Positions 43,597-52,582 are shown, numbered from the stretch's first letter. The stretch: DNA of 64,000 nucleotides from Ascidiaceihabitans sp034111945 (GCA_047626725.1 JBLHSG010000015.1:41902-105901); one strand, 5' to 3'. Numbers and translations are program-made. Notes: generated from the sequence alone by a model not told the origin.

Positions 43597-44223
43597 ATGA
43601 TCCCCTTGGATGTCATATTGGTTTTTGTCAGCGTCGCGTCAGCCCTTGCGGTGGTGCCGGGGCCTGACAATATTTTTGTGCTCACCCAATCTGCTGTGCA
43701 CGGGTGGGTCGCGGGCCTGATCGTCACACTGGGAATTGCATTGGGTTTATTGGTGCACACCACCGCCGTAGCGTTTGGCGTTGCGGTGTTGTTTCAAACG
43801 TCACAATACGCATTTTCTGCGCTAAAATATGCAGGGGCTGCGTATTTACTGTATCTCGCATGGAAGGCGTTTACCGCATCACAAAGCAAATTCGATGGCA
43901 GTGCACCCCAAGCTGAGACTGCCCTGAAACAGTTCCTTCGGGGCCTCACGTTAAGTATCACAAACCCCAAGATCACGATCTTTTTCTTGGCGTTTCTGCC
44001 GCAATTTGTTGATCCGAACAATGGCGCGATCATCGGCCAGTTTTACCAACTTGGCACTATTATGGTGCTTGTCACGCTGGTTGTTTTTGGGTCTGTTGCA
44101 ATCGCCGCAGGGTCGCTGGGTGTGTGGATTAAGGGATCGCAGAAAACACAGGTTTGGCTTAACCGGATTTCCGGAATTGTGTTTGTATCGTTGGCGATAA
44201 AATTGGCCACTGCAGAAAAATAG
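43597..44223 (+). CDS. LysE-family translocator
   Basis: This 208-residue protein has about six transmembrane helices and RhtB/LysE signatures: VVPGPDNIFVLTQSAVHGWVAGLIVTLGIALG and LTLSITNPKITIFFLAFLPQFVDP. The family exports amino acids and similar metabolites; the substrate is not known. It has its own ribosome site (AAAGG) and stands alone. Two small hairpins (44228-44247 and 44245-44262) follow its stop before the convergent acetolactate-synthase-like gene; neither has a T-run. Confidence 0.92.
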   Translation: MIPLDVILVFVSVASALAVVPGPDNIFVLTQSAVHGWVAGLIVTLGIALGLLVHTTAVAFGVAVLFQTSQYAFSALKYAGAAYLLYLAWKAFTASQSKFDGSAPQAETALKQFLRGLTLSITNPKITIFFLAFLPQFVDPNNGAIIGQFYQLGTIMVLVTLVVFGSVAIAAGSLGVWIKGSQKTQVWLNRISGIVFVSLAIKLATAEK

Positions 44224-44285
44224 CAGATCGTTTTCGATTGGAAACGAGGTGGATTGACCTCGCAATACGACCCGTCACGACCAGC

Positions 44286-45950
44286 TCAAATCAGGCAGGT
44301 TTTTGCTGCAAGTTCGTCGATCAGAACCTTTTGGTTTTCGGAATAGTCGACCGGCAAATCGATTACATGCACGCCGCCTGCCTTAAACGCAGCCTCGAAT
44401 GTCGGGACTAGATCATCGGCAGACGTGATACGATGACCAGTCGCGCCATAGCTTTGTGCGTAGGCCACAAAATCCGGATTGCCAAATTCCAGCCCCCAAT
44501 CGTCAAAGCCCAAAGCCGCTTGTTTCCAGCGGATCATGCCATAAGAACTGTCGTTCAAAACCGTGACCACCAGGTTCAGCTTTAGGCGAATTGCGGTTTC
44601 AAGTTCCTGACTGTTCATCATAAACCCACCATCGCCGCAGATCGCCATGACCCGCCGATCCGGATTTAAAAACGCCGCCGCCATAGCAGAGGGCAACCCC
44701 GCACCCATCGTGGCCAATGCGTTATCCAGCAGCACGGTATTCGGTTCATAGGCTTTGTAATTTCGCGCGTACCAAAGTTTGTAAATGCCGTTATCAAGCG
44801 CGATAATATCCTTGTCACCCATCACCTTGCGCGTGTCCGCGACAAACCGTTGTGGGACGATTGGGAAACGCGGATCATCGATACCTTCGGACAAATGTTT
44901 TTCAACTTCGGCTTTGACTGTATCAAAATATGTCGTGTCGAAATTCAACGCACCGTCCAGTGCGATCCCTAGCTTTTTAACAGAAGCAGCCAGATCGCCA
45001 ACGACTTCCGCTTGGGGAAAATACACCTGATCTACCTGTGCAGATTTGTAGTTAACGTGGATCACCTTTTTGCCGCCTGCCTCCATAAAGAAGGGCGGTT
45101 TTTCGACCACATCATGGCCAAAGTTAATGATCAAATCAGACCTATCGATTGCACAATGCACATAATCATTGTCCGACAGCGCGGCAGTGCCCAAGAATTT
45201 TTCGGACCGTTCATCCACAACACCCTTGCCCATCTGCGTGACAAAAAACGGAATGCCAGTGGTGGCAATAAAGTCAGAAATGGCGCGGCGCACGTCTTTG
45301 CGATTGGCCCCTGCCCCGATCAAAATCAGCGGCATCTTGGCCTTGGCGATGATATCAACAGCGTCCGCAATCGCGCCGTCCCCCGCCACCGCGTAATGAC
45401 GCGTGTGTGGTTCGATAATTTGAGCGTCACACGGTTCTTCGGCGATGTCCTCAGGCAGTTCCAGCAGAACCGCCCCGGGCCGTTCTTCGCTTGCCAAACG
45501 AAACGCTTCGCGCACAAGGGCTGGGATCGTATTGCCGTGCACAATTTGCTTGGACATTTTGCAAATCGGATCAAACAGGCTGACAATATCTAGGATCTGG
45601 AACTGCCCTTGCTTTGACGTTTTGATCGGCTTTTGGCCGGTGATCATGATCAAAGGGAACCCGCCTAAATGAGCATAGGCCGCAGGCGTCGCCAGATTGG
45701 TTGCACCTGGTCCCAACGTCGCCATGCAAACCCCCGGCTTGCCCGTCAGCCGCCCATAGGTCGCCGCCATAAACCCCGCGCCTTGTTCATGACGCGTCAA
45801 AATCAGCTTGATCCTTGAGGTGCGCAACGATTCCAGCAGATCAAGGTTTTCCTCACCCGGAACCGCAAATATTTGCTCGACGCCCTCGGCCTCCAACGCT
45901 TTGACAAACAGATCAGAGGCTTTGGTTGATGCGGTGATTTGGTCAATCAT
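44286..45950 (-). CDS. Acetolactate-synthase-like TPP enzyme (large-subunit type)
   Basis: This 554-residue ThDP enzyme has three domains: Pyr with the activating Glu in FAVPGEENLDLLESL, a central Rossmann-like domain (about 190-330), and PP with the GDG...N motif (AICGDGGFMMNSQELETA ... VTVLNDSSYG). Members condense pyruvate to acetolactate or decarboxylate 2-oxo acids. No small regulatory subunit is beside it, so it is probably not the main biosynthetic IlvB but a catabolic or specialised enzyme. I chose ATG 45950; the longer frame upstream is not family-like. It is followed on the same strand upstream by a LysR regulator gene, which may control it. Confidence 0.88.
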   Translation of the reverse strand: MIDQITASTKASDLFVKALEAEGVEQIFAVPGEENLDLLESLRTSRIKLILTRHEQGAGFMAATYGRLTGKPGVCMATLGPGATNLATPAAYAHLGGFPLIMITGQKPIKTSKQGQFQILDIVSLFDPICKMSKQIVHGNTIPALVREAFRLASEERPGAVLLELPEDIAEEPCDAQIIEPHTRHYAVAGDGAIADAVDIIAKAKMPLILIGAGANRKDVRRAISDFIATTGIPFFVTQMGKGVVDERSEKFLGTAALSDNDYVHCAIDRSDLIINFGHDVVEKPPFFMEAGGKKVIHVNYKSAQVDQVYFPQAEVVGDLAASVKKLGIALDGALNFDTTYFDTVKAEVEKHLSEGIDDPRFPIVPQRFVADTRKVMGDKDIIALDNGIYKLWYARNYKAYEPNTVLLDNALATMGAGLPSAMAAAFLNPDRRVMAICGDGGFMMNSQELETAIRLKLNLVVTVLNDSSYGMIRWKQAALGFDDWGLEFGNPDFVAYAQSYGATGHRITSADDLVPTFEAAFKAGGVHVIDLPVDYSENQKVLIDELAAKTCLI

Positions 45951-46070
45951 AATCAGGGTGTCCTTAGGGTACAGATCGTTTCGGGGACGCACTAGAGTAG
46001 GGTAAATCTGCCTCGCATCCACGTGATTGTAAACATCGCCAATCGACAGAAAATGACCCGTTTCGAAACG

Positions 46071-46988
46071 CTAATAGGGGCTAATCCGGAACGGCAAACT
46101 TTGCTGCGACAACATCTCGGCGATGCGGTCATAAACCAGACGGATCCGCTTGGAAGAATGCAATTCGCGGTGCGTGGTCAGCCAATAGGGCACTGGCACG
46201 GGTTCAAGCTGGGGTAAAACCAATTTCATTTCGGGAAAACAGCAGGCCATGTCATCCGTCATCGCCGTGATGCCGAGACCTTGTCGCGCCATTTCCCATC
46301 CTGCCGGCCCGCTGTCGCCCAAAACCCGCAGGTTCGAGGACGTCACTGGCAAGCCCCAGCTTTCTAGAAACGGCAGGAATTCCTCGACCTCGCCGATTGC
46401 GATAAACGCCGCGGTTTTGACGTCATCCAGCGTCTCGATTGGCCCATATCGATCCAGATAGGATTGACTGGCATACAACCGACCGTGGGCATTGCGTACT
46501 TTGCGACTGATCAATTCCGGCTGGGTTGGCGCGACGTGACGCACCGCGATATCCGCCTCGCGACGCTGCAAGTCAGACAGACTGTTAGACGCAAGAACCT
46601 TGAGCCGGATTTGCGGTGCAATCCTTTGTAAATCAGCGACAATTTGCGGCATAACATACAGCGCCATGATGTCGGTCACCGACACGCACACATCACCCGC
46701 AACTGTTTGCGCACGCCCTGACGCAACCAGGGAAACCCGGTTTGCAGCCTCCCCCATCCCGCGCATTTGTTCGAGCAGATCACGCCCAGCCGGGGTCAAT
46801 TCCAGCTTACGCCCGATCCGTTCAAACAACACCAAATCAAGCGCAAGTTCCAAGGCTGCGACCTGCCGCCCCAACGTCGGTTGTGTCAAATGCAACGCCC
46901 GCGCCGCAGCTGAAAACGATCCGGTTTCCGCAGTCACCAAAAAGGCGCGCGCTTGGTTCCAGTCAAATGTCAAAGAGGCCCAATTCAT
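46071..46988 (-). CDS. LysR-family transcriptional regulator (GcvA/HTH type)
   Basis: This 305-residue protein has a winged HTH at the N-terminus (DWNQARAFLVTAETGSFSAAARALHLTQPTLGRQVAALE) and an effector domain after residue 90. I chose ATG 46988; upstream residues are not family-like and a T-N11-A palindrome ends 6 bp before this ATG, so the message may be leaderless. It lies 120 bp upstream of the acetolactate-synthase-like gene on the same strand and is divergent from a methyltransferase gene 87 bp away; either could be its target. Confidence 0.92.
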   Translation of the reverse strand: MNWASLTFDWNQARAFLVTAETGSFSAAARALHLTQPTLGRQVAALELALDLVLFERIGRKLELTPAGRDLLEQMRGMGEAANRVSLVASGRAQTVAGDVCVSVTDIMALYVMPQIVADLQRIAPQIRLKVLASNSLSDLQRREADIAVRHVAPTQPELISRKVRNAHGRLYASQSYLDRYGPIETLDDVKTAAFIAIGEVEEFLPFLESWGLPVTSSNLRVLGDSGPAGWEMARQGLGITAMTDDMACCFPEMKLVLPQLEPVPVPYWLTTHRELHSSKRIRLVYDRIAEMLSQQSLPFRISPY

Positions 46989-46993
46989 GCATA

Positions 46994-47006
46994 TCTGTAT
47001 ATCAGA
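46994..47006. promoter_or_regulatory. Possible LysR-box
   Basis: TCTG-TATAT-CAGA is a perfect 13-bp palindrome of the T-N11-A type, between the lysR start (46988) and the divergent methyltransferase start (47076). The position suits autoregulation. It is short, so chance cannot be ruled out. Confidence 0.5.
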
Positions 47007-47075
47007 ACAACGGATTTCGGCAATTCCGCATTCATTCATACAAATGTAGGGTAAGGCGAACACAAAGGACACCAC

Positions 47076-47690
47076 ATGACCGACGCCTTATTTTGGGATA
47101 AAATCGCCACAAAATACGCCAAAGATCCGATTACGGATATGGACGCGTACATCAAAACCCGCGACCGCATACGCGAAATTTTGCAACCTCACCACAGGGT
47201 GATTGAATTGGGCTGCGGCACGGGATCAACCGCGCTGGAATTGGCCGACAAGGTTGATCGCTACATCGCCACAGACGTGTCCCCAAAGATGATAGACATC
47301 GCGCAAAACAAACAAAACGGCGACACGCCTGCACACCTTAGTTTCGCTGTGCGCAGTGCCACCGACCTATCCGCAGGGCCGCATGATGTGGTTTTAGCGT
47401 TGAATGTGTTGCACCTATTGCCCGACCTCGAAGCCGTCTTGAAGCAAATTTACCAAGCGATGCCATCGGGCGGAGTATTGATCGCAAAAACTGCATTGCT
47501 CAAGGATGGCGCATGGTTTTTGCCCATGGTGATTCCGGTGATGCGCGCGATTGGCAAAGCGCCTTTTGTGCGAACACTTAGCGGAATTGAACTGCTCGAA
47601 ATGCTGCGGCAAACTGGATTTTCGGTAACCGAAACGATGACCCAAACCGGCATCGCGCCACGCATGTTCACTGTCGCGCACAAACCCTAA
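47076..47690 (+). CDS. Class I SAM-dependent methyltransferase
   Basis: This 204-residue protein has SAM-binding motif I VIELGCGTGSTALELA, the acidic motif II in YIATDVSPKMIDIAQ, and DVVLALNVLHLLPDLEAVLKQIYQAMPSGGVLIAKT. It resembles small-molecule or ubiquinone-type methyltransferases. The substrate is unknown. The start has AAAGGA nine bases upstream. It is convergent with the pseudoazurin gene and divergent from lysR. Confidence 0.9.
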   Translation: MTDALFWDKIATKYAKDPITDMDAYIKTRDRIREILQPHHRVIELGCGTGSTALELADKVDRYIATDVSPKMIDIAQNKQNGDTPAHLSFAVRSATDLSAGPHDVVLALNVLHLLPDLEAVLKQIYQAMPSGGVLIAKTALLKDGAWFLPMVIPVMRAIGKAPFVRTLSGIELLEMLRQTGFSVTETMTQTGIAPRMFTVAHKP

Positions 47691-47721
47691 GTGATCTGGG
47701 TTTCTACGCTAATCGGCCAAA

Positions 47722-48174
47722 CTAGCCCTCTTCGAGGCGTGACAATAGCCCACGAAATGCAGCGCGAGCCGCACCGGGGTGTCGCAATTTTTTGGTGGCA
47801 TCCAAGTTTTCCATGCTCTCACCGACAACGATCAATCCGACCATTCCCATTTCGTAATGAGGTAAACAAACGTATCCGTACACGCCCGGAACCGTCAATG
47901 TGATGGTGAATTCTTTGTCCATCCGGCTGTTCCACGGCTGCGCACCTGCCGGGATCATGCCGCGTTTTGACGCTGTATTGTGGCCTGTATCCGTCGGTAC
48001 AAAAGTGACTGTATCGCCGGATTGAACGTGCAAGACATCAGGCGCAAAAACGTTTGTGTGCTGGACGTTTTCGGTCGCAGTGTTCAACATCAAGATCCTG
48101 AAATCTTCAGCTTGGGCGACAAACGGGATCATCCCGATCACCAAGACGAGGCTGGTTTTAGTCAACATATGCAT
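47722..48174 (-). CDS. Pseudoazurin-type blue copper protein
   Basis: This 150-residue periplasmic cupredoxin has a signal peptide (about 1-22, FVAQAEDF). The type-1 copper ligands are visible: His65 (DTGHNTASK), Cys103, His106 and Met111 in YVCLPHYEMGM. The pseudoazurin opening (FRILMLN) and the C-terminal helices match. Pseudoazurins carry single electrons, classically to nitrite or nitrous oxide reductases. No denitrification gene is near; instead it is the last gene of the siderophore-type ABC operon, its start overlapping the end of the ATPase gene by 17 bp. That placement suggests a redox task linked to iron or copper uptake. I chose ATG 48174. Confidence 0.9.
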   Translation of the reverse strand: MHMLTKTSLVLVIGMIPFVAQAEDFRILMLNTATENVQHTNVFAPDVLHVQSGDTVTFVPTDTGHNTASKRGMIPAGAQPWNSRMDKEFTITLTVPGVYGYVCLPHYEMGMVGLIVVGESMENLDATKKLRHPGAARAAFRGLLSRLEEG

Positions 48175-48934
48175 GAACGTTAAGTTCCTTTCTTGGGCCC
48201 GCGGCCGTTTGCACCGCGACATCATAAGTTTGCGCAATAAGAGGGTCAGCCAACACCTGTTCGGGCGGGCCTTGTGCTAAAATTTTACCCGCGCCGATCA
48301 ACAACAAATGATCAGCGTAGCGCGCCGCGAGATTTAGATCGTGCAGCGCGACAATGCCAATTGTGCCCCGTTTGCGCATCGCGGTCTTGATCCGGCCCAT
48401 CACATCTAATTGGTGACGCAGATCAAGCGCGCTGGTTGGTTCATCAAACAAATAGACGCCAGAACGACGGATCAATGCTTGGCACACCGATACCATCTGG
48501 GCCTGCCCACCTGAAAGTTCGCCAATATTTGCATCCGCCAGATGCCCGATCCCTGCCCGATCAAGAGCGGACGCAACGGCAATCATATCGTCCTTTGACA
48601 CACGCCAACCCGCCAGTTGTTTTTGCGCCATCAGCACCACGTCAAACACCGACAACGCAGCGTTGGCTGTAAAAAATTGCGGCATGAAACAGATGCTTTT
48701 CAGGCGGCGTTGGGTGGGCAATGTCGATAGGTCTTTGCCCTCTAGGTACACCTGCCCTGCGTTTGGTTTGATCAAACCGGCGATGGTGCGAAACAACGTC
48801 GATTTACCGGCAGCGTTTGGGCCAATCAAGGCGGTCAACTGGCCAGGTTTAAGGGCCGCAAACCCGGTATCATGCAGCACGGTACGCGTGCCAAACGACA
48901 CGTTGATGTTTGTGGCGGTTAAGCTCATTGCCAA
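48158..48934 (-). CDS. Iron-siderophore-type ABC transporter ATP-binding protein
   Basis: This 258-residue FecE/FhuC-type ATPase has Walker A GPNAAGKST, the signature LSGGQAQMVSVCQAL, Walker B GVYLFDEPTSALD and the H-loop IVALHDLNLAARYAD. It powers uptake through the FecCD permease encoded just upstream (10-bp overlap). The operon order is binding protein, permease, ATPase, pseudoazurin. An iron box lies before the first gene. Confidence 0.94.
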   Translation of the reverse strand: MAMSLTATNINVSFGTRTVLHDTGFAALKPGQLTALIGPNAAGKSTLFRTIAGLIKPNAGQVYLEGKDLSTLPTQRRLKSICFMPQFFTANAALSVFDVVLMAQKQLAGWRVSKDDMIAVASALDRAGIGHLADANIGELSGGQAQMVSVCQALIRRSGVYLFDEPTSALDLRHQLDVMGRIKTAMRKRGTIGIVALHDLNLAARYADHLLLIGAGKILAQGPPEQVLADPLIAQTYDVAVQTAAGPRKELNVHAYVD

Positions 48935-50001
48935 TGCCTTTGTCGTTGGGACAGGATCAAACTGATGAAAAACGGGATGCCGATCAACGATGTGATCATA
49001 CCGATCGGATAGATTACGCCCGGCGTGATTGCCTTTGATGCGATCGATGTGCCCGACATGATCAAGGCCCCTGCGAGCGCCGAAAATGGCAAAAATCCAC
49101 GCTGGTCTTCGCCGACAATAATGCGCGCAATGTGTGGACCTACCAGCCCGACAAAAGCAACCGCTCCCACAAACGACACAGCAACTGCCGCCAACAACGA
49201 CACGCCGGCCAGGACCGTAAGCCGCAAGAAAGACACGTTAACACCAAGGCTTGCAGCCTTTTCTTCGCCCATGCGCAGGGCCGTTAAGGCCCATGATCGT
49301 GACATAAAATAGGGTAAAACGATGGACAACACGATGACGCAGGTCAGCACCTTGCCCCAGCTTGCGCGCGCAAGTGACCCAAGTTGCCAAAAGATAATTT
49401 GCGCCAACTGCAGTTCTGATGCGCCGTATTGCAACAAGGCCAAAAGCGCGTTGAACGTGAACAACATTGCGATGCCGACAAGGATCATCGCCTCCGGTGT
49501 GACCCCGCGCAGGCGCGTAAAACCGTACAAGGCAAGGGACGTGATCATCGCCAAGGCAAAGGCGTTTCCAGTTACGAAAAACGCGCCCGCGCCCGGGATC
49601 AGCGACCATTGCATCACGATGGCCAACGCCGCGCCAAAACTGGCTGCTGACGACAGGCCAAGCGTGAAAGGATCGGCAAGCGGATTGTTCAAAATCGTCT
49701 GCATTTCGGCACCAGCCACGCCAAGCATCGCGCCAACCAAAACCGCCATTAAGGCGATGGGCAAACGTAAATCCCAGACGATGACTTTTTGCTGGGCGGA
49801 CGCACCGGAAGGGTCAAAAATGACCGATAAAACGTCCGTGAATGACAGGCTAGCTGGCCCTGTCATAATGTCGATCAAAACAGTGAGACACAGCAGCGCA
49901 ATCGCTGCAAGCAACATCAAAATTCGCCGGTACGTGCGTTTGCGGTAGTTCCCAACCAACGTGGTGACGGCATCGTCGGGAATATCAGTTGTGGCAGTCA
50001 T
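48925..50001 (-). CDS. FecCD-family iron-complex ABC permease
   Basis: This 358-residue permease has about ten transmembrane helices and family motifs IALMAVLVGAMLGVAGAEMQTILNNPLADPFTLGLSSAASFGAAL and VGPHIARIIVGEDQR. A single permease probably forms the homodimeric channel, as no second permease gene is present. It is separated from the binding-protein gene by 63 bp holding a strong hairpin. It imports a ferric siderophore, heme or cobalamin-like complex; the genes around it favour iron. Confidence 0.94.
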   Translation of the reverse strand: MTATTDIPDDAVTTLVGNYRKRTYRRILMLLAAIALLCLTVLIDIMTGPASLSFTDVLSVIFDPSGASAQQKVIVWDLRLPIALMAVLVGAMLGVAGAEMQTILNNPLADPFTLGLSSAASFGAALAIVMQWSLIPGAGAFFVTGNAFALAMITSLALYGFTRLRGVTPEAMILVGIAMLFTFNALLALLQYGASELQLAQIIFWQLGSLARASWGKVLTCVIVLSIVLPYFMSRSWALTALRMGEEKAASLGVNVSFLRLTVLAGVSLLAAVAVSFVGAVAFVGLVGPHIARIIVGEDQRGFLPFSALAGALIMSGTSIASKAITPGVIYPIGMITSLIGIPFFISLILSQRQRHWQ

Positions 50002-50030
50002 AATTGCACCCTTCGCAAGCGGTAGACAGG

Positions 50031-50056
50031 TGGGTCGGGCATCGCTACCCGACCCA
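50031..50056 (-). promoter_or_regulatory. Intercistronic hairpin between binding-protein and permease genes
   Basis: TGGGTCGGG (50031-50039) and CCCGACCCA (50048-50056) form a perfect 9-bp GC-rich stem with an 8-base loop, right after the binding-protein stop. On the transcribed strand there is no T-run behind it, so it is better read as an mRNA-processing or stabilising element that lets the binding protein be made in excess over the permease. Confidence 0.7.
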
Positions 50057-50064
50057 AAAAGGCT

Positions 50065-51204
50065 TTATTCAGGAAGACTTACCCAGAACTGACCATCGGT
50101 TTTGAAGGGCATAAAACGGGTGTGCAATGTCGCCAATGTCGCCTCTGGATCAAGGTCGGCAAAGTCATCAGGATGCAGCCATTTCGCAATCTGCTGGATC
50201 GCAACAAAGTGGTAAGGGCTGTTGTAAAACTGGTGGTAGATCGAATGCATCCGCCCGTCTTGAACTGCGCGCAAATCCTTGAACCCAACGCGATTTGCGA
50301 GGGCCTGAATACGGGCCGCATTGTCGACCGGATCTGCATCATAGCCAAGCAAGGTAGCGGACACTTCGGGGCGTGCTTCGGCCCAGTTTGCACCGGTTCC
50401 AAGTAAAACATCGGGGTCCGCAGCGATCAATCCTTCGAGGCTGACTTCGGAGCTGTAGCCAGAGAATTTTTCAGACCCGTAATTGCGCCCGCCTGCCAGT
50501 TCGATAAAGCGGCCATAATTGTAGCTGCCGAATGTGGAGCAGCAGAATTCAGGGTTCCAACCTGCCGCGTTTTCCATGAACACCAGCGGCTTTTCATCGA
50601 CGGGCAAGGATTGCACGATGTTCGTAACTTTGCGCATTTCCGAGACATAAAAATTAATGAATTCAGCGGCGCGGGTTTCTTCCTCAAGGAGGCGACCTAG
50701 CAACAACATCGACGGGATCGCGTTGGCTGTGGGGTCACGACGGAAATCGATAAACACGACAGGAACGCCAGCCGCGTCAAGTTTTTCAATCAGACGCGTT
50801 TCTTGGGCTTTGAACAGATTGCCAAGGTCGAGGATCAGCAAGTCGGCCTTGTTTTCAAGCACAGCTTCGATGCTGAAATCGCCCGCGTATGGGTTGCCGA
50901 AATTAACCATACGCGCAGTGTCTTCGGGGAACGCGGATTCGAATTTGCGGAACGCGTCCGGGTCATAAAGGATCAGGTCGTCTTTCCACCCGACGACATG
51001 TTCAAACGGGTCGTCAGTGGCCAAAGGCGCGATCGCGTACATCATGCGACCTTCGCCCAGAATGATCCGCTGCGGCGCGTCAGGCAGTGTGACTGACCGC
51101 CCGGCAATGTCCGTGACGGTCATTGGATCGGCAAGGGCAATCGATGCCGAAAGCCCAAGGGCTGACGCGGCGCAAAGCGTTAATTTCATTGGTGATAGCT
51201 GCAT
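50065..51204 (-). CDS. Periplasmic iron-complex binding protein of ABC importer
   Basis: This 379-residue class III (FecB/BtuF-like) binding protein has a signal peptide (about 1-25, SIALADPM), then VTDIAGRSVTLPDAPQRIILGEGR, the usual start of the mature fold, and FIDFRRDPTANAIPSM in the helix-linker region. It is larger than most siderophore binders (about 300 residues). It is the first gene of the operon, with a TGA-N9-TCA iron box 82 bp upstream. The ligand is not identifiable; an iron chelate is most likely. Confidence 0.9.
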   Translation of the reverse strand: MQLSPMKLTLCAASALGLSASIALADPMTVTDIAGRSVTLPDAPQRIILGEGRMMYAIAPLATDDPFEHVVGWKDDLILYDPDAFRKFESAFPEDTARMVNFGNPYAGDFSIEAVLENKADLLILDLGNLFKAQETRLIEKLDAAGVPVVFIDFRRDPTANAIPSMLLLGRLLEEETRAAEFINFYVSEMRKVTNIVQSLPVDEKPLVFMENAAGWNPEFCCSTFGSYNYGRFIELAGGRNYGSEKFSGYSSEVSLEGLIAADPDVLLGTGANWAEARPEVSATLLGYDADPVDNAARIQALANRVGFKDLRAVQDGRMHSIYHQFYNSPYHFVAIQQIAKWLHPDDFADLDPEATLATLHTRFMPFKTDGQFWVSLPE

Positions 51205-51285
51205 GTTTGGTTCACTTTCCTAAGACGTTTCATCTGAATAACGTCGCTGGGGCGAACCTGGCTGCTGACCCTCACATCAAGTATC

Positions 51286-51300
51286 TGACTAAAATAGTCA
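51286..51300. promoter_or_regulatory. Iron-responsive IRO-type box upstream of the iron ABC operon
   Basis: TGACT-AAAAT-AGTCA is a perfect 15-bp inverted repeat matching TGA-N9-TCA, the box described for RirA and related Rrf2-type iron regulators of alphaproteobacteria. It lies 82 bp upstream of the binding-protein start. A second copy of the pattern lies in the other promoter region of the island (52469), which strengthens the assignment. Confidence 0.7.
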
Positions 51301-51342
51301 ACAAATGAATTTCTCGTGATCTAAGGGGGTTCATTATTGGAT

Positions 51343-51370
51343 CTGCGTCAATAATTACGTTTAGACGCAG
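51343..51370 (-). terminator. Hairpin after the YeiH gene
   Basis: CTGCGTC (51343-51349) and GACGCAG (51364-51370) can form a 7-bp stem with a 14-base loop just 3 bp downstream of the YeiH stop on the minus strand. There is no T-run, so the terminator call is weak. Confidence 0.35.
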
Positions 51371-51373
51371 GCC

Positions 51374-52387
51374 TTAGCCCGCCATCCAAAGCAGGGCACC
51401 GATGGTCAGGGCAGCGATAAAAATCGTCTCCATCACAAGCAATGCGATGGCCGGCATGCCAACGTCGATCACCTCGCGCAGCGATGTTTTTAACCCAACT
51501 GCTGCGATGGCTGTCAACAATGCCCAACGTGACACTTCGGCTGACAATGCCGTGACCGCAACCGGAAAAACCCCGAACGAATTCAGCGCAACCAGCACAA
51601 CAAAAGCCACCACGAAACCAGGCACAATCGCGGGGCGTTCGCCGGTGCCGTCATCAACTCCGATACGTCGAATAATAACGACAGCAACTAAAATCACAGG
51701 CGCCAACATCGCCACACGGATCAGTTTAACCACAGTCGCAATATCGCCTGTTTCCTGCGAAACGGAAAACCCAGCCCCAACAACCTGAGCCACATCATGG
51801 ATCGTAGCGCCAATAAAAATGCCTGACACTTGCGCGTTAAATCCGAATGCGCCTGCAAGGATCGGATAGCCGATCATCGCGATTGTCGACAACAACGTCA
51901 CCCCAACCACGGTAAACACCAGCCGTTCTTCGGTCCGTTCATCGCGCGGTAAAATCGCAGAAATCGCCATCGCCGCAGAGGCCCCGCAGATCGCGACCGA
52001 CCCTGCCGACAAAAACGCGAACCGCGGGCCGTGGCCAAACAATCGGGCGATCGCCATGCCAAACAGGATCGTCGCAATCACGCCACCGATCACTAAGGCA
52101 ACGATGGGCCAGCCCAATGCCGCCGCCATCTCAAAGCTGATCCGCATCCCCAAAAGCGCAACGCCAAATCGCAATACGGTACGGGCTGAAAACGCGATGC
52201 CCGCGCTGCATGGGCCCCCTTCGGACAGGAAATTCAGCGCAATTCCAAACAGCAACGCCATCAACATCGCGGGCGCGCCGTAGTGCTCGGAAATGAACTG
52301 CGCCGCCAATGCGATCAATCCGGAAATCAGGAACCCCGGAAACAAGGATTTGGCAAAGTTCAGTTTTTCGGTGGCAAAGGTCGTCAT
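51374..52387 (-). CDS. YeiH-family putative inner-membrane exporter
   Basis: This 337-residue protein has about ten transmembrane helices and family motifs LFGIALNFLSEGGPCSAGIAFSARTVLRFGVALLGMRIS and ATIHDVAQVVGAGFSVS. Members are annotated as putative sulfate exporters (PF03601), but the substrate is not well established. It lies between the two iron boxes; the box at 52469 is 82 bp upstream of its start, the same distance as for the binding protein on the other side. Control by iron is therefore likely. Confidence 0.9.
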   Translation of the reverse strand: MTTFATEKLNFAKSLFPGFLISGLIALAAQFISEHYGAPAMLMALLFGIALNFLSEGGPCSAGIAFSARTVLRFGVALLGMRISFEMAAALGWPIVALVIGGVIATILFGMAIARLFGHGPRFAFLSAGSVAICGASAAMAISAILPRDERTEERLVFTVVGVTLLSTIAMIGYPILAGAFGFNAQVSGIFIGATIHDVAQVVGAGFSVSQETGDIATVVKLIRVAMLAPVILVAVVIIRRIGVDDGTGERPAIVPGFVVAFVVLVALNSFGVFPVAVTALSAEVSRWALLTAIAAVGLKTSLREVIDVGMPAIALLVMETIFIAALTIGALLWMAG

Positions 52388-52468
52388 GCGGTGTCCAATC
52401 TGTGGCGGTCATTTCGCAACCGACAAAAGCAAAAATTCAGAGGGCTCTCTTGCGGAAATGATATTACC

Positions 52469-52483
52469 TGATTATTATAGTCA
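52469..52483. promoter_or_regulatory. Second IRO-type iron box, between YeiH and the unknown-SIP operon
   Basis: TGA-TTATTATAG-TCA matches TGA-N9-TCA with only one imperfect pair in the half sites (TGATT / AGTCA). It lies 82 bp before the YeiH start and 100 bp before the divergent unknown gene, in AT-rich DNA. It could control both directions. Confidence 0.65.
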
Positions 52484-52582
52484 AGAATTATAATATCCCA
52501 GTGACTGCATAATTTGCACAGCCAGGTCGAACAGTGATTGCGCGCACCTGCGCCGTTACTTTCACCAGATTGCGGGAAAATC

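Noticed and set aside
47722..48174. Denitrification marker.
   Set aside because: Pseudoazurin often serves nitrite reductase, but no nir, nor or nos gene occurs in the window; the operon is an iron-type importer.
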